Shown: positions 1-6,167 of the stretch, one piece after another
How positions within the stretch are numbered: position 1 is the first letter of the stretch
Layout of the letters: each line of letters opens with the position of its first letter
Assembly: GCA_025937075.1 (NCBI GenBank)
Contig: JAICSD010000238.1
Location: 1-7,015, forward strand
Length of the DNA stretch: 7,015 nt
Reading direction: 5' to 3'
DNA from: Vicinamibacteria bacterium
Lineage (GTDB): Bacteria; Acidobacteriota; Vicinamibacteria; Vicinamibacterales; 2-12-FULL-66-21
Position numbers and translations under genes: made by a program
Notes under the pieces: model-generated
Databases searched by the model: none
Told to the model about the DNA's origin: nothing
What the model saw: the letters and a program-made list of their open reading frames with translations, nothing else

Positions 1-305
1 CCGACGTAGTAGCCGTCGACATACACCTCGGCCTGTTTCGGCGTGACCTGGATCCGCGCGGAGGCGAACCGCGGTCCGTACCAGTAGGCGGCCGGGTACG
101 GATAGAACGGGTACGCCGGATAGAAGGGATAAGTCGGATACCAGCCCCAGTAGAACGGGGCGTAGAAGTACGGCTGATAGTAGTATCCGCCGCCTACCAC
201 CACTGCGGCGTGCGCATGGACGTGCTGCGCCTCCGCCTTCGCCGGCCGCACTGTCAGGAACGCGAGGCCAACGCACAACGCAGACATCAGATGCTTGGAG
301 CTCAC
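1..305 (-). CDS. Secreted PEGA-domain protein, N-terminal part (3' end outside window)
   Basis: No function is recognised beyond a secreted surface-type protein. About 101 residues are visible. Residues 1-24 form a signal peptide with a hydrophobic core (LCVGLAFLTV) and an AKA|EA-type cleavage site. Residues 41-76 are extremely aromatic: 14 Tyr, 3 Trp and 4 Phe in 36 residues, with repeated YP steps such as YPTYPFYPAYPFYPYP. From about residue 84 the sequence RIQVTPKQAEVYVDGYYVG matches the opening of a PEGA domain (a beta-strand, a V-Y-V-D-G turn, then G). PEGA domains are small extracytoplasmic beta modules found in surface proteins. The GTG start at 305 is chosen because GGAGG lies 4 nt upstream, while the in-frame ATG at 287 has no ribosome-binding site and would shorten the signal peptide. 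It is transcribed divergently from the VWFA gene. The rest of the protein, probably including the remaining PEGA domain, lies beyond position 1. Confidence 0.82.
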   Translation of the reverse strand, partial: MSSKHLMSALCVGLAFLTVRPAKAEAQHVHAHAAVVVGGGYYYQPYFYAPFYWGWYPTYPFYPAYPFYPYPAAYWYGPRFASARIQVTPKQAEVYVDGYYV

Positions 306-309
306 GAGA

Positions 310-314
310 CCTCC
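310..314 (-). promoter_or_regulatory. Shine-Dalgarno site of the PEGA gene
   Basis: On the minus strand GGAGG ends 4 nt before the GTG at 305. It is a strong match to the 16S anti-Shine-Dalgarno and decides for the GTG start over the downstream ATG at 287. Confidence 0.7.
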
Positions 315-335
315 GGGGCAGGGCGGCTCTGACAA

Positions 336-374
336 GCAACGCAAGTGCCGGACCACCTGCGCGTGGTGCGTTGC
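336..374 (-). other. Nested stem-loop in the PEGA-gene leader
   Basis: GCAACGCA (336-343) pairs perfectly with TGCGTTGC (367-374). Inside the loop CCAC (353-356) can pair with GTGG (363-366). It lies 31-69 nt upstream of the GTG start, so it would be in the 5' leader if transcription starts further out. No T-tract follows, so a simple terminator is unlikely. Confidence 0.4.
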
Positions 375-382
375 GCGCCGGC

Positions 383-398
383 CCGCGACATCTCGCGG
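383..398. other. Short perfect hairpin CCGCGA-CATC-TCGCGG
   Basis: A perfect 6-bp GC-rich stem with a 4-nt loop lies just outside the 336-374 stem-loop. It could be an operator dyad or leader structure. Size and base composition make chance occurrence quite possible. Confidence 0.3.
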
Positions 399-431
399 CT
401 CGAATTAGCCCGGGTGTCTGACGCCGGACTT

Positions 432-500
432 GATCACAAGAGTCCAGGAGACCAGGAGTAAACAAATTGAGTCCTCCTGATCTCCTGGTCTCCGGTGATC
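432..500. repeat. Single-unit inverted repeat related to the 2561-2870 array
   Basis: The left arm 432-458 and the reverse complement of the right arm 474-500 agree at 23 of 27 positions, including a perfect 12-bp core (GGAGACCAGGAG / CTCCTGGTCTCC), around a 15-nt AT-richer loop (459-473). The left arm carries the same ATCACAAGAGT-CCAGGAGA-CCAGGAG sequence as the left-arm units of the array downstream of the VWFA gene. The right arm begins CTCCTGAT like that array's right-arm units and ends in GTGATCCC like its last unit. It is therefore the one-unit-per-arm form of the same element. There is no T-tract and no coding content. Confidence 0.85.
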
Positions 501-614
501 CCAGGCACCCGTCCTCCGGCACAGACACGCCATGTGCTCGCCAGAGGACGAGGTGTGTCGGGGCGGATGGCGTGGGGATGTCGGGAGGGTGACAAATCGG
601 TGGCGCCCATTTCT

Positions 615-644
615 TTGCCACACAGGCGGCGTCAAATCTATTAA
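615..644 (+). promoter_or_regulatory. Candidate sigma70-type promoter for the VWFA gene
   Basis: TTGCCA at 615-620 (5 of 6 to TTGACA) is followed after 18 bp by TATTAA at 639-644 (4 of 6 to TATAAT). It sits in one of the few AT-richer patches of this GC-rich gap. Transcription would start near 650, giving a leader of about 115 nt that contains the 657-732 hairpin. The call rests on consensus matching only. Confidence 0.35.
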
Positions 645-656
645 GCTAGTCCGCAT

Positions 657-732
657 GGGCCGTCATTCCGCATCGAGTTGGTCACCGCGACTCCTCCCGA
701 TCGGCGGCTGCACGATACGCGGGTGACGGCCC
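657..732 (+). promoter_or_regulatory. Structured leader hairpin upstream of the VWFA gene
   Basis: GGGCCGTCA (657-665) pairs perfectly with TGACGGCCC (724-732). The stem continues inward with two G-U pairs and a G-C pair (666-668 with 721-723). After a one-base bulge come 669-670 with 718-719, a mismatch, and then ATCG (672-675) with CGAT (713-716). A small CCGATCGG palindrome (697-704) lies inside. The structure would occupy most of the mRNA leader between the candidate promoter and the ribosome-binding site at 754. It matches no riboswitch class I recognise; it may be a leader regulator, an mRNA stabiliser or chance. Confidence 0.4.
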
Positions 733-753
733 GCTGATTCTGTCCCCCACTCT

Positions 754-758
754 GAGGT
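754..758 (+). promoter_or_regulatory. Shine-Dalgarno site of the VWFA gene
   Basis: GAGGT ends 6 nt before the GTG at 765, a good spacing. An in-frame TGA (762-764) directly precedes the GTG, so the frame cannot start further upstream. This supports GTG 765 over the internal ATG at 831. Confidence 0.6.
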
Positions 759-764
759 TCCTGA

Positions 765-2552
765 GTGCCGCGGGTTCCAGGCTCCTTCCGTCTCCTTTTT
801 CGATACTGCTCGTCTGCGGGGATCCTCTTCATGCTCGTCGCGTTCGCGGATGTATCCGCGCAACGCGGCGCGCCCGCGTCTGAGGCGCCGGCCGATGCCG
901 TTCAGAACGCCGTACACGTCGATGTCTCGGTCACGGACGCGCGCGGCAAGCCGATCACGGGACTCACGGTGAAGGACTTCGTCCTGAAGGACGAAGGGGT
1001 GGTGCAGAAGATCGATGCCGCTGAGGCGCGGAAGCGGCTGCCGCGCCGGCTCGCGCTGCTGCTCGATGAATTCCACGTGGGCGAGCAGTACGCGGCGCGG
1101 GTTCGTGAAGCGCTCGCGACGTTCGTCGACCGCCTGGGACCCGACGACATGGTGGTCGTGCTGAAGCCGCTCGATTCGCTGCGGACGATCACGCTGACGA
1201 GCGATCGCGACGAGATCCACGCCGCGATCGCAAGCTTCGACGGGCGCGCCGGCAACTACACGCCGCGCACGCCGCTCGAGGAGCAGACGGTCGGGCGCGC
1301 ACCGGCGCTCGCGGATCGCGCGCGGGCGCAGATCGTCCTCTCCGCGATTCGCGCGCTCGCGCCACGCGTCGGGACGGCTGCGGGGCGGCCCGCGATCATC
1401 CTCGTCAGCGAAGGATTTCCCGAACACGAACGCACGTTCGCGGTCCGGGCGCTGCCGGACGCCGGCATGGTCGAACGGTTCGCGAATCGCTACGACGTGC
1501 CCGTCTACGCGCTCGATCCGCGCGAGGCCTCGTCGGATGCACCCGACGAGGACGCCGGCGCGATGCTGCGCCGGCTCGCCCGGCAGACGGGCGGCCTGGC
1601 GTTCGAAGGCGGCGATCTTGGCGAGGCGCTGACGCAGATCGCGCGTGAGCTCGACGCGGGCTACACGCTCTCGTACCGGCCCTCGCAGGGGCCAGACGGC
1701 ACGTTCCACACGCTCGACGTGCAGGTGCTCCGGCGCAACGTGCAGGTCAGGGCGCGCAACGGCTACGTCTCGCCGCCATCGGCGGAGATGCGCCGTGCGA
1801 TGCGTGCGGCGCTCACCACGGACACCGCGCTGCCGCGGCCGCTCCGCCAGAGTCCATTGATCAATGTGTGGTCAGGCGTCATGCGCGCATCCGAGAACCG
1901 CGGACGGGTGGTGGTCACGTGGGAGCCCGGGCGCAGCCTGGGCGGCACCATGAAGTCGAACGCGGTGACGGTGGCCCTGAAGGCCACGACGAAAGATGGC
2001 GGGCTCCTGTTCGAGGGTGTACTCGCCCCCGTTCGCGGCGCGCTGGCCAGCGCCGGCGTGCCTTCCGATCGTGCGGAGTTCGATGCGCCGGCCGGACGCG
2101 TGCAGCTCGATCTGACGATCCTCGGCGAGCGCGGCGAGCAGCTCGATATCGACGCGCGCGATCTGGATGTCCCGGCGGTCAGCAGTCCGCGCACGCTGCT
2201 GCTGCCGCCGGTGCTGCTGTCGACGCGCTCCGCGCGCGAGTTCCGCGAGGTCAGCGCCGACGAGAACGCCGTCCCTGGACCCTCGCGGGAATTCAGCCGC
2301 ACGGAGCGGCTTCTCGTCCGCGTGCCGGCGTTCGGGCCCGGCTCCGCGACCCCGCGCGTCACCGCGCGGCTCCTCAACCGCAGCGGTCAAGTCGTCCGCG
2401 AACTGGAGCCGCTCGCCGGCATGAGCGGCGGCGTGACGCAGTTCGATCTGCCGCTCGCACCGCTCGCGCCCGGTGACTACTTCCTGCAGGTGACCGCGAC
2501 CGCCGAGGCGGGGACGGCGGAGGAGCGTGTGAGCCTCCGCATCACGGGATAG
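765..2552 (+). CDS. Secreted VWFA-related (acidobacterial-type) protein, 595 aa
   Basis: An exported protein with a von Willebrand factor A fold of the type common in Acidobacteriota; its partner is unknown. The GTG start gives a signal peptide: Arg at 3, 9 and 13, hydrophobic core about 15-30, VSA|QR cleavage near 33. Residues 48-83 (VDVSVTDARGKPITGLTVKD, then FVLKDEG) are the N-terminal beta module that precedes the VWA domain in this family. The VWA-like domain spans about 95-305. Its first strand LALLLDEFHV (97-106) has Asp101 where DxSxS is expected but lacks the two serines. RPAIILVSEGF (208-218) replaces the usual SDG with SEG, so metal binding is doubtful. AGYTLSYRPS (298-307) and VQVRARNGY (326-334) match the usual domain end. 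Residues 360-595 form a beta-rich C-terminal part (for example PLAPGDYFLQVTA, 567-579). A tandem-repeat palindrome starts about 9 bp after the stop. Family assignment is firm; role is unknown. Confidence 0.88.
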   Translation: MPRVPGSFRLLFRYCSSAGILFMLVAFADVSAQRGAPASEAPADAVQNAVHVDVSVTDARGKPITGLTVKDFVLKDEGVVQKIDAAEARKRLPRRLALLLDEFHVGEQYAARVREALATFVDRLGPDDMVVVLKPLDSLRTITLTSDRDEIHAAIASFDGRAGNYTPRTPLEEQTVGRAPALADRARAQIVLSAIRALAPRVGTAAGRPAIILVSEGFPEHERTFAVRALPDAGMVERFANRYDVPVYALDPREASSDAPDEDAGAMLRRLARQTGGLAFEGGDLGEALTQIARELDAGYTLSYRPSQGPDGTFHTLDVQVLRRNVQVRARNGYVSPPSAEMRRAMRAALTTDTALPRPLRQSPLINVWSGVMRASENRGRVVVTWEPGRSLGGTMKSNAVTVALKATTKDGGLLFEGVLAPVRGALASAGVPSDRAEFDAPAGRVQLDLTILGERGEQLDIDARDLDVPAVSSPRTLLLPPVLLSTRSAREFREVSADENAVPGPSREFSRTERLLVRVPAFGPGSATPRVTARLLNRSGQVVRELEPLAGMSGGVTQFDLPLAPLAPGDYFLQVTATAEAGTAEERVSLRITG

Positions 2553-2560
2553 CGCCCAGG

Positions 2561-2870
2561 CTTACAGGAGATCAGGAGACCAGGAGGAGAATCACAAGAG
2601 TCCAGGAGACCAGGAGGAGAATCACAAGAGTCCAGGAGACCAGGAGAAGAATCACAAGAGTCCAGGAGACCAGGAGAAGAATCACAAGAGTCCAGGAGAC
2701 CAGGAGAAGAATCACAAGAGCCCAGGGGGACCAGGAGAAACTATCGTAATTCTCCTGATCTCCTGACCTCCTGTAATCTCTCTCCTGATCTCCTGACCTC
2801 CTGTAATCTCTCTCCTGATCTCCTGACCTCCTGTAATCTCTCTCCTGATCTCCTGACCTCCTGTGATCCC
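2561..2870. repeat. Two-armed tandem array of 30-bp units forming a giant palindrome
   Basis: The left part (2561-2740) has six purine-rich units: a divergent first unit at 2561, four near-identical 30-bp units starting at 2591, 2621, 2651 and 2681, and a degenerate 2711 unit with one extra base. The right part (2751-2870) has four pyrimidine-rich 30-bp units starting at 2751, 2781, 2811 and 2841. Read on one strand, every unit is three octamers plus a hexamer: right arm CTCCTGAT, CTCCTGAC, CTCCTGTA, ATCTCT; left arm (reverse complement) CTCCTGGT, CTCCTGGA, CTCTTGTG, ATTCTT. The arms are therefore diverged inverted copies in register, joined at a perfect 8-bp apex (2732-2739 with 2750-2757, 10-nt loop). 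The array begins 9 bp after the VWFA stop. Repeats abut without spacers, which rules out CRISPR. Function is unknown. Confidence 0.93.
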
Positions 2871-2883
2871 CACCGGGATTCGA

Positions 2884-2900
2884 TCCATTGAATCAATGGA
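2884..2900. promoter_or_regulatory. Perfect 17-bp palindrome, candidate operator
   Basis: TCCATTGA (2884-2891) and TCAATGGA (2893-2900) are exact reverse complements around a single central A. Size and symmetry fit the binding site of a dimeric regulator. It lies 250 bp upstream of the receptor start, just beyond the repeat array, in an AT-richer patch. No regulator gene is in the window, so its partner is unknown. Confidence 0.45.
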
Positions 2901-2924
2901 CTTCACCGAATTGAATCTCGCGCC

Positions 2925-3055
2925 TGACGCTCGTCACCGACGGCACGTCATTCGTCACTGACGTTGTCACTCGTCAAGCGCCGACGATCCTCATCACCCT
3001 GACCGGCCCGTTCGCCCCGAACGGCGATTGGACTCCCTTTTCCGTCATTCGTCAC
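2925..3055. promoter_or_regulatory. Cluster of eight TGACG/CGTCA boxes upstream of the receptor gene
   Basis: The pentamer TGACG or its complement CGTCA occurs at 2925, 2932, 2946, 2953, 2959, 2972, 3043 and 3050. They include an inward pair (TGACG-CT-CGTCA, 2925-2936), an outward pair (CGTCA-C-TGACG, 2953-2963) and an exact 13-bp direct repeat CGTCATTCGTCAC (2946-2958 and 3043-3055). The density far exceeds chance for 131 bp. It could be a multi-site operator or the remnant of a local duplication. Confidence 0.4.
3008..3024. other. GC-rich dyad CCGTTCG-CCC-CGAACGG
   Basis: A perfect 7-bp stem with a 3-nt loop. A short T-run (CCCTTTT, 3035-3041) follows only after about 10 nt, too far for a standard intrinsic terminator. 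It is either a weak terminator for upstream transcription or an operator within the receptor leader. Confidence 0.35.
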
Positions 3056-3137
3056 GGAGCGCCGGCGCGCCGATTGCTCAGCGCGTGCCCGACGCTGCCC
3101 TCGTGTGTGCGGGCGGCGCAGATGACGCCTTCTCCAA

Positions 3138-3143
3138 GAGGAG
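3138..3143 (+). promoter_or_regulatory. Shine-Dalgarno site of the receptor gene
   Basis: GAGGAG ends 7 nt before the ATG at 3151. This near-ideal site fixes the start there and excludes the in-frame TTG at 3028, which would place 41 residues ahead of an otherwise complete signal peptide. Confidence 0.8.
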
Positions 3144-3150
3144 CCTCACC

Positions 3151-6123
3151 ATGACGAGGTATTCGAGACCGCTGGCGTTCGCGCTCGCGGCCGTCTTCAG
3201 CGCGAGCATCGTGCCGGCGGCGCGCGCGCAGCAGACGACCGGCAATCTCGGCGGTCGGATCGTGGACCAGCAGAATTCCGCCGTGCCCGGCGCAACCGTG
3301 ACGGCCACGAACGGTGAGACCGGCTTCACCCGATCGGCAGTGTCCGACTCGGAGGGACTCTATCGGCTCTCGGCGCTCCCCATCGGCACCTACGATCTCG
3401 ACGTCGTGCTCCAGGGATTCACGACGCTCCAGCGCAAGGGGATCATCGTGAACGTCGGACAGACGCTCGACGTCGACTTCACGCTGCAGGTGGCGCAGGT
3501 CGCCGAGAGCGTGAACGTGACGGGCGCGTCTCCGCTCGTCGAGGTCTCATCGTCGTCGGTCGGCGGCGTTGTCGACGTCCAGCACATCGAGAGCCTGCCG
3601 CTCAACGGACGCCAGTTCGCCAACCTGGCGATGACCATCCCCGGCGTCGGCCTCGGGTTCCACAGCGACCCGACGAAGAGCACGCAGTTCTCGCCGCAGA
3701 TCGCTGGCGGGAACGGCCGCAACGTCAACTATCAGATCGACGGCGGCGACAACAACGACGACACGGTCGGCGGACTGCTGCAGCTCTTCCCGCTCGAGGC
3801 GATCCAGGAATTCAACTTCCAGACCGCGCGCTACAAGGCGGAGTACGGAAGAAGCAACGGCGGCGTCATGAACATCGTGACGAAGAGCGGCACGAACCAG
3901 TACCAGGGAAGCTGGTTCTCTCTCTTCCGCGACAAGTCGATGAACGCCCGCACGGAGACGGAAACGCTCACGGACGTTCCGAAGCAGGACTATCGCCGCT
4001 GGCAGTATGGCGGGTCGTTCGGCGGACCGATCGTGAGGAATCGCGCCCACTTCTTTGCCGCCGCGGAGCGCTCGCAGCTCGACACGAGCCAGTCGGTGAA
4101 CACGTCCGGCCTCTTCCCCGATCAGGACGGCGTGTTCACGACGCCCATTCGCGAGAACCTGCTGACCGCGAAGGGAACGGCGAGCGTCGGCGCGGCGCAG
4201 TACCTGACGGTGCGGTACGGACGGAACACGAACTCGCAGCCGTACGGCGCAGGGCCGCAGGCGCTCGTCAGCAACTGGGGCGTCAGCGCCAACACGTTCA
4301 ACTCCGTCAACGTGAATCACAACTGGGTGCTCGGCGGCACGCGCCTGAACGAGTTCATCTTTCAGTACGCCGACTTCGCCAACGCAATCACGGCGAACAG
4401 CCTCGACCCCTACCAGATATTCCCGAACGGCGTGACGATAGGACAGAACCCCAACACGCCGCAGCAGACGCAGCAGCGAAAGTGGCAGTTCCGCGACGAT
4501 TTCTCGTGGCACGCGGCGGGCATGGGCGGCCTCGGCCACGACTTCAAGGTCGGCGCGAACTTCATCAACGAGCCGCGCCTGTTCATCACGTTCAACACCG
4601 GCACCGGCGGCTACGCGTATCAGCATCTGGACAACACGCTCGACGGGCCGATCTCGCAGGTGACGCTGCAGGGCGGGTCGGCTGAAGCGAACATCCCGAC
4701 GAAACAGTTCGCCACGTACTTCCAGGACGATTGGCGCGTCACGCCGAAACTGACGCTCAACCTCGGGCTGCGATACGACCTGAACACAGGATTCGCCATC
4801 GACCAGACGCTGGATCCGAACTACGCGATGCTCGCGGACGCGGGCAGCCGCGGGCTGCTCGTGGGGCTTCCGGGATTCGAGGACTTCGGGAAGACGCCGC
4901 GGGAGGACTACGATAACATCCAGCCCCGCGTCGGGTTCGCGTATGACCTGCGCGGCGACGGGCGTGACGTGTTGCGCGCCGGCTATGGCCGCTACTTCGA
5001 TTTCGGGTATACGAACTCGAACATCCTGTTTGCCGCCATCAACGCGACGGGGATCGGCGCGGGCACGGTGTTCGAAGTCAACAACGCCAGCGGCATCCGC
5101 AACCCGGACGGGAGCTTCTTCAAGGTAGCCGACCCGATCGCCAACATCGCGCCGCTGAACGAGGCCGGTGGCGCGCTGCCCCTGAACCGGCATGTCGCTT
5201 CGCCGCGCATCAAGCAGCCGTACACCGACCAGGTCTCGGCCGGCTGGTCGCACCAGCTCGATGCCGCGACGGTGCTCGACGTCGACTACGTGCACGTCGA
5301 CGGGAGCGACATCGGTTGGCGGCCCCGCCTGAACGCGCGGCATCCCGGCGAAGCCCTCCGTCCACTCGCGCAGCTCGGGATCGTCCCCAGCCCGGAGGAC
5401 ATCGCGATCGCCATCAGCCGCGGCGAAAGCCGGCATGACGGCATCAGCTTCGGGCTGCGCCGCCGTATGGATCACGGCCTGCAGTTGTCGGCGTGGTACT
5501 CGCTGTCGCGATCGCTCAGCACCACGGGCAACAGCGGCGACGAGCTGGATCTCATCAACATCCAGAACTCGGCGGATCCGTTCAATGACGTGCAGCTCGG
5601 GCCGTCACGACGATCCGACGCACGGCACCGGATCACGATCAGCGCGATCGCCAATCTGCCGGGCGGCTTCCAGGTCTCGCCCATCTGGCGCTACCACTCC
5701 GGCTTCCCGGTCAACGTCATCGAGGGCGTCGATCTGAACAACGACGGCGTGAACAACGACATCCCGGCCAGCGCCTATGCGTTCGACGGCATCGGCAAGG
5801 CGCCGAAGGACATCGGCGAGTGCAAGACGATCAACTGCGGGCGCGGCGCGTCGTTCTCACAATTGAACCTGCGCGTCACGAAGGGGTTCACGCTGGCGGG
5901 GCACCTGCGCGCCGAAGCGATCGGCGAGGTGTTCAACCTGTTCAACGCGAAAAACCCGTCCGGCTTCGGTCCGACCACGCAGTTCCGCGACCCGCGGCTG
6001 CTGATCAACGCGGACAACTCCACGTCGCCGAATCCGATCTTCCTGCAGCCGTCGACCTACGCGGGCGACTTCCAGGAGCCCGAGCAGCGCGTCGGCCAGA
6101 TTGGGTTCCGGATTACGTTCTGA
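3151..6123 (+). CDS. Oar-like TonB-dependent outer-membrane receptor, 990 aa
   Basis: A large outer-membrane receptor of the family with an N-terminal carboxypeptidase-regulatory-like domain, expected to bind or import an unidentified ligand. Residues 1-27 are a clear signal peptide (basic MTRYSR, hydrophobic core, ARA|QQ). Residues 30-115 are the regulatory-like beta-sandwich (GNLGGRIVDQQNSAVPGATV ... SEGLYRLSALPIGTYDLDV). The plug follows at about 120-250, with LPLNGRQFANL (149-159), NYQIDGGDNND (193-203) and YGRSNGGVMNIVTKSGTNQY (232-251). The rest is a beta-barrel that includes a WRVTPKLTLNLGLRYD strand, a DLNNDGVNND loop, two close cysteines (891 and 896) and the late-barrel motif VFNLFNAKNPSGFG. 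It ends in RITF with terminal Phe, as outer-membrane barrels do. No obvious TonB box was recognised. Length is typical and no frameshift is seen. SusC/RagA-type receptors are less likely, as no SusD-like gene is adjacent. The substrate cannot be read from sequence. Confidence 0.92.
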   Translation: MTRYSRPLAFALAAVFSASIVPAARAQQTTGNLGGRIVDQQNSAVPGATVTATNGETGFTRSAVSDSEGLYRLSALPIGTYDLDVVLQGFTTLQRKGIIVNVGQTLDVDFTLQVAQVAESVNVTGASPLVEVSSSSVGGVVDVQHIESLPLNGRQFANLAMTIPGVGLGFHSDPTKSTQFSPQIAGGNGRNVNYQIDGGDNNDDTVGGLLQLFPLEAIQEFNFQTARYKAEYGRSNGGVMNIVTKSGTNQYQGSWFSLFRDKSMNARTETETLTDVPKQDYRRWQYGGSFGGPIVRNRAHFFAAAERSQLDTSQSVNTSGLFPDQDGVFTTPIRENLLTAKGTASVGAAQYLTVRYGRNTNSQPYGAGPQALVSNWGVSANTFNSVNVNHNWVLGGTRLNEFIFQYADFANAITANSLDPYQIFPNGVTIGQNPNTPQQTQQRKWQFRDDFSWHAAGMGGLGHDFKVGANFINEPRLFITFNTGTGGYAYQHLDNTLDGPISQVTLQGGSAEANIPTKQFATYFQDDWRVTPKLTLNLGLRYDLNTGFAIDQTLDPNYAMLADAGSRGLLVGLPGFEDFGKTPREDYDNIQPRVGFAYDLRGDGRDVLRAGYGRYFDFGYTNSNILFAAINATGIGAGTVFEVNNASGIRNPDGSFFKVADPIANIAPLNEAGGALPLNRHVASPRIKQPYTDQVSAGWSHQLDAATVLDVDYVHVDGSDIGWRPRLNARHPGEALRPLAQLGIVPSPEDIAIAISRGESRHDGISFGLRRRMDHGLQLSAWYSLSRSLSTTGNSGDELDLINIQNSADPFNDVQLGPSRRSDARHRITISAIANLPGGFQVSPIWRYHSGFPVNVIEGVDLNNDGVNNDIPASAYAFDGIGKAPKDIGECKTINCGRGASFSQLNLRVTKGFTLAGHLRAEAIGEVFNLFNAKNPSGFGPTTQFRDPRLLINADNSTSPNPIFLQPSTYAGDFQEPEQRVGQIGFRITF

Positions 6124-6134
6124 CTCCGCTGACT

Positions 6135-6162
6135 GCGGGGCGCACCTTCGCGGGCGCCCCGC
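6135..6162 (+). terminator. GC-rich hairpin after the receptor gene
   Basis: GCGGGGCGC (6135-6143) and GCGCCCCGC (6154-6162) form a perfect 9-bp stem with a 10-nt loop, beginning 12 nt after the receptor stop. No T-tract follows on either strand, so it is either a U-tract-less terminator or a 3'-end stabiliser. Position and stem strength are the only evidence. Confidence 0.45.
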
Positions 6163-6167
6163 CAGCT

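Larger units (their letters stand above)
306..764. other. Divergent intergenic region (459 bp)
   Basis: This gene-free stretch separates the divergent PEGA and VWFA genes. It holds, in order: two stem-loops in the presumed PEGA leader (336-374 and 383-398), a 27-bp-arm inverted repeat related to the array at 2561-2870, a candidate sigma70-type promoter reading right (615-644), and a structured leader hairpin (657-732). Short open frames cross it on both strands, but none has a ribosome-binding site with a credible protein, and two run through the repeat or hairpin sequences. I found no convincing promoter for the minus-strand gene. Confidence 0.7.
2553..3150. other. Intergenic region between VWFA and receptor genes (598 bp)
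   Basis: The first half is the repeat palindrome. The second half (2871-3150) has no credible gene and contains a 17-bp palindrome, a cluster of TGACG/CGTCA boxes, a GC-rich dyad and the receptor ribosome-binding site. An in-frame extension of the receptor to a TTG at 3028 exists but lacks signal-peptide character. No clear -10/-35 pair was found ahead of the receptor gene. Confidence 0.7.

Noticed and set aside
405..656. 83-codon minus-strand frame upstream of the VWFA gene
   Set aside because: It crosses the 432-500 inverted repeat and the candidate promoter, has no protein-like features and ends within repeat-flanking DNA.
807..809. Cys15 of the VWFA protein as a lipoprotein acylation site
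   Set aside because: The residues before it (LFRY) do not match a lipobox, and a standard VSA|QR cleavage site lies further on.
663..1709. 348-codon open frame antisense to the start of the VWFA gene
   Set aside because: Arg-rich shadow of GC-biased codons overlapping a firmly assigned gene and its leader; no domain is recognised.
2561..2870. Possible CRISPR array
   Set aside because: The 30-bp units abut directly with no unique spacers, the array reverses orientation in the middle, and no cas gene is present.
2712..2906. Minus-strand frame encoding a 10-residue repeat peptide (GGQEIRREIT type)
   Set aside because: The periodicity is just the 30-bp DNA repeat read in frame. There is no ribosome-binding site or recognisable protein, and the frame spans the array and the 17-bp palindrome.
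3008..3041. Classical intrinsic terminator at the CCGTTCG dyad
   Set aside because: The short T-run is about 10 nt beyond the stem instead of adjoining it, so only a generic dyad is reported.
3028..3150. Extension of the receptor to a TTG start at 3028
   Set aside because: It would add 41 non-signal residues before a complete signal peptide. The ATG at 3151 has GAGGAG at ideal spacing.
3547..5475. 642-codon open frame antisense to the receptor gene
   Set aside because: It lies wholly within the well-supported receptor gene. Its Arg/Val/Asp-rich composition is what GC-rich codons give on the opposite strand, with no recognisable domain or signal.
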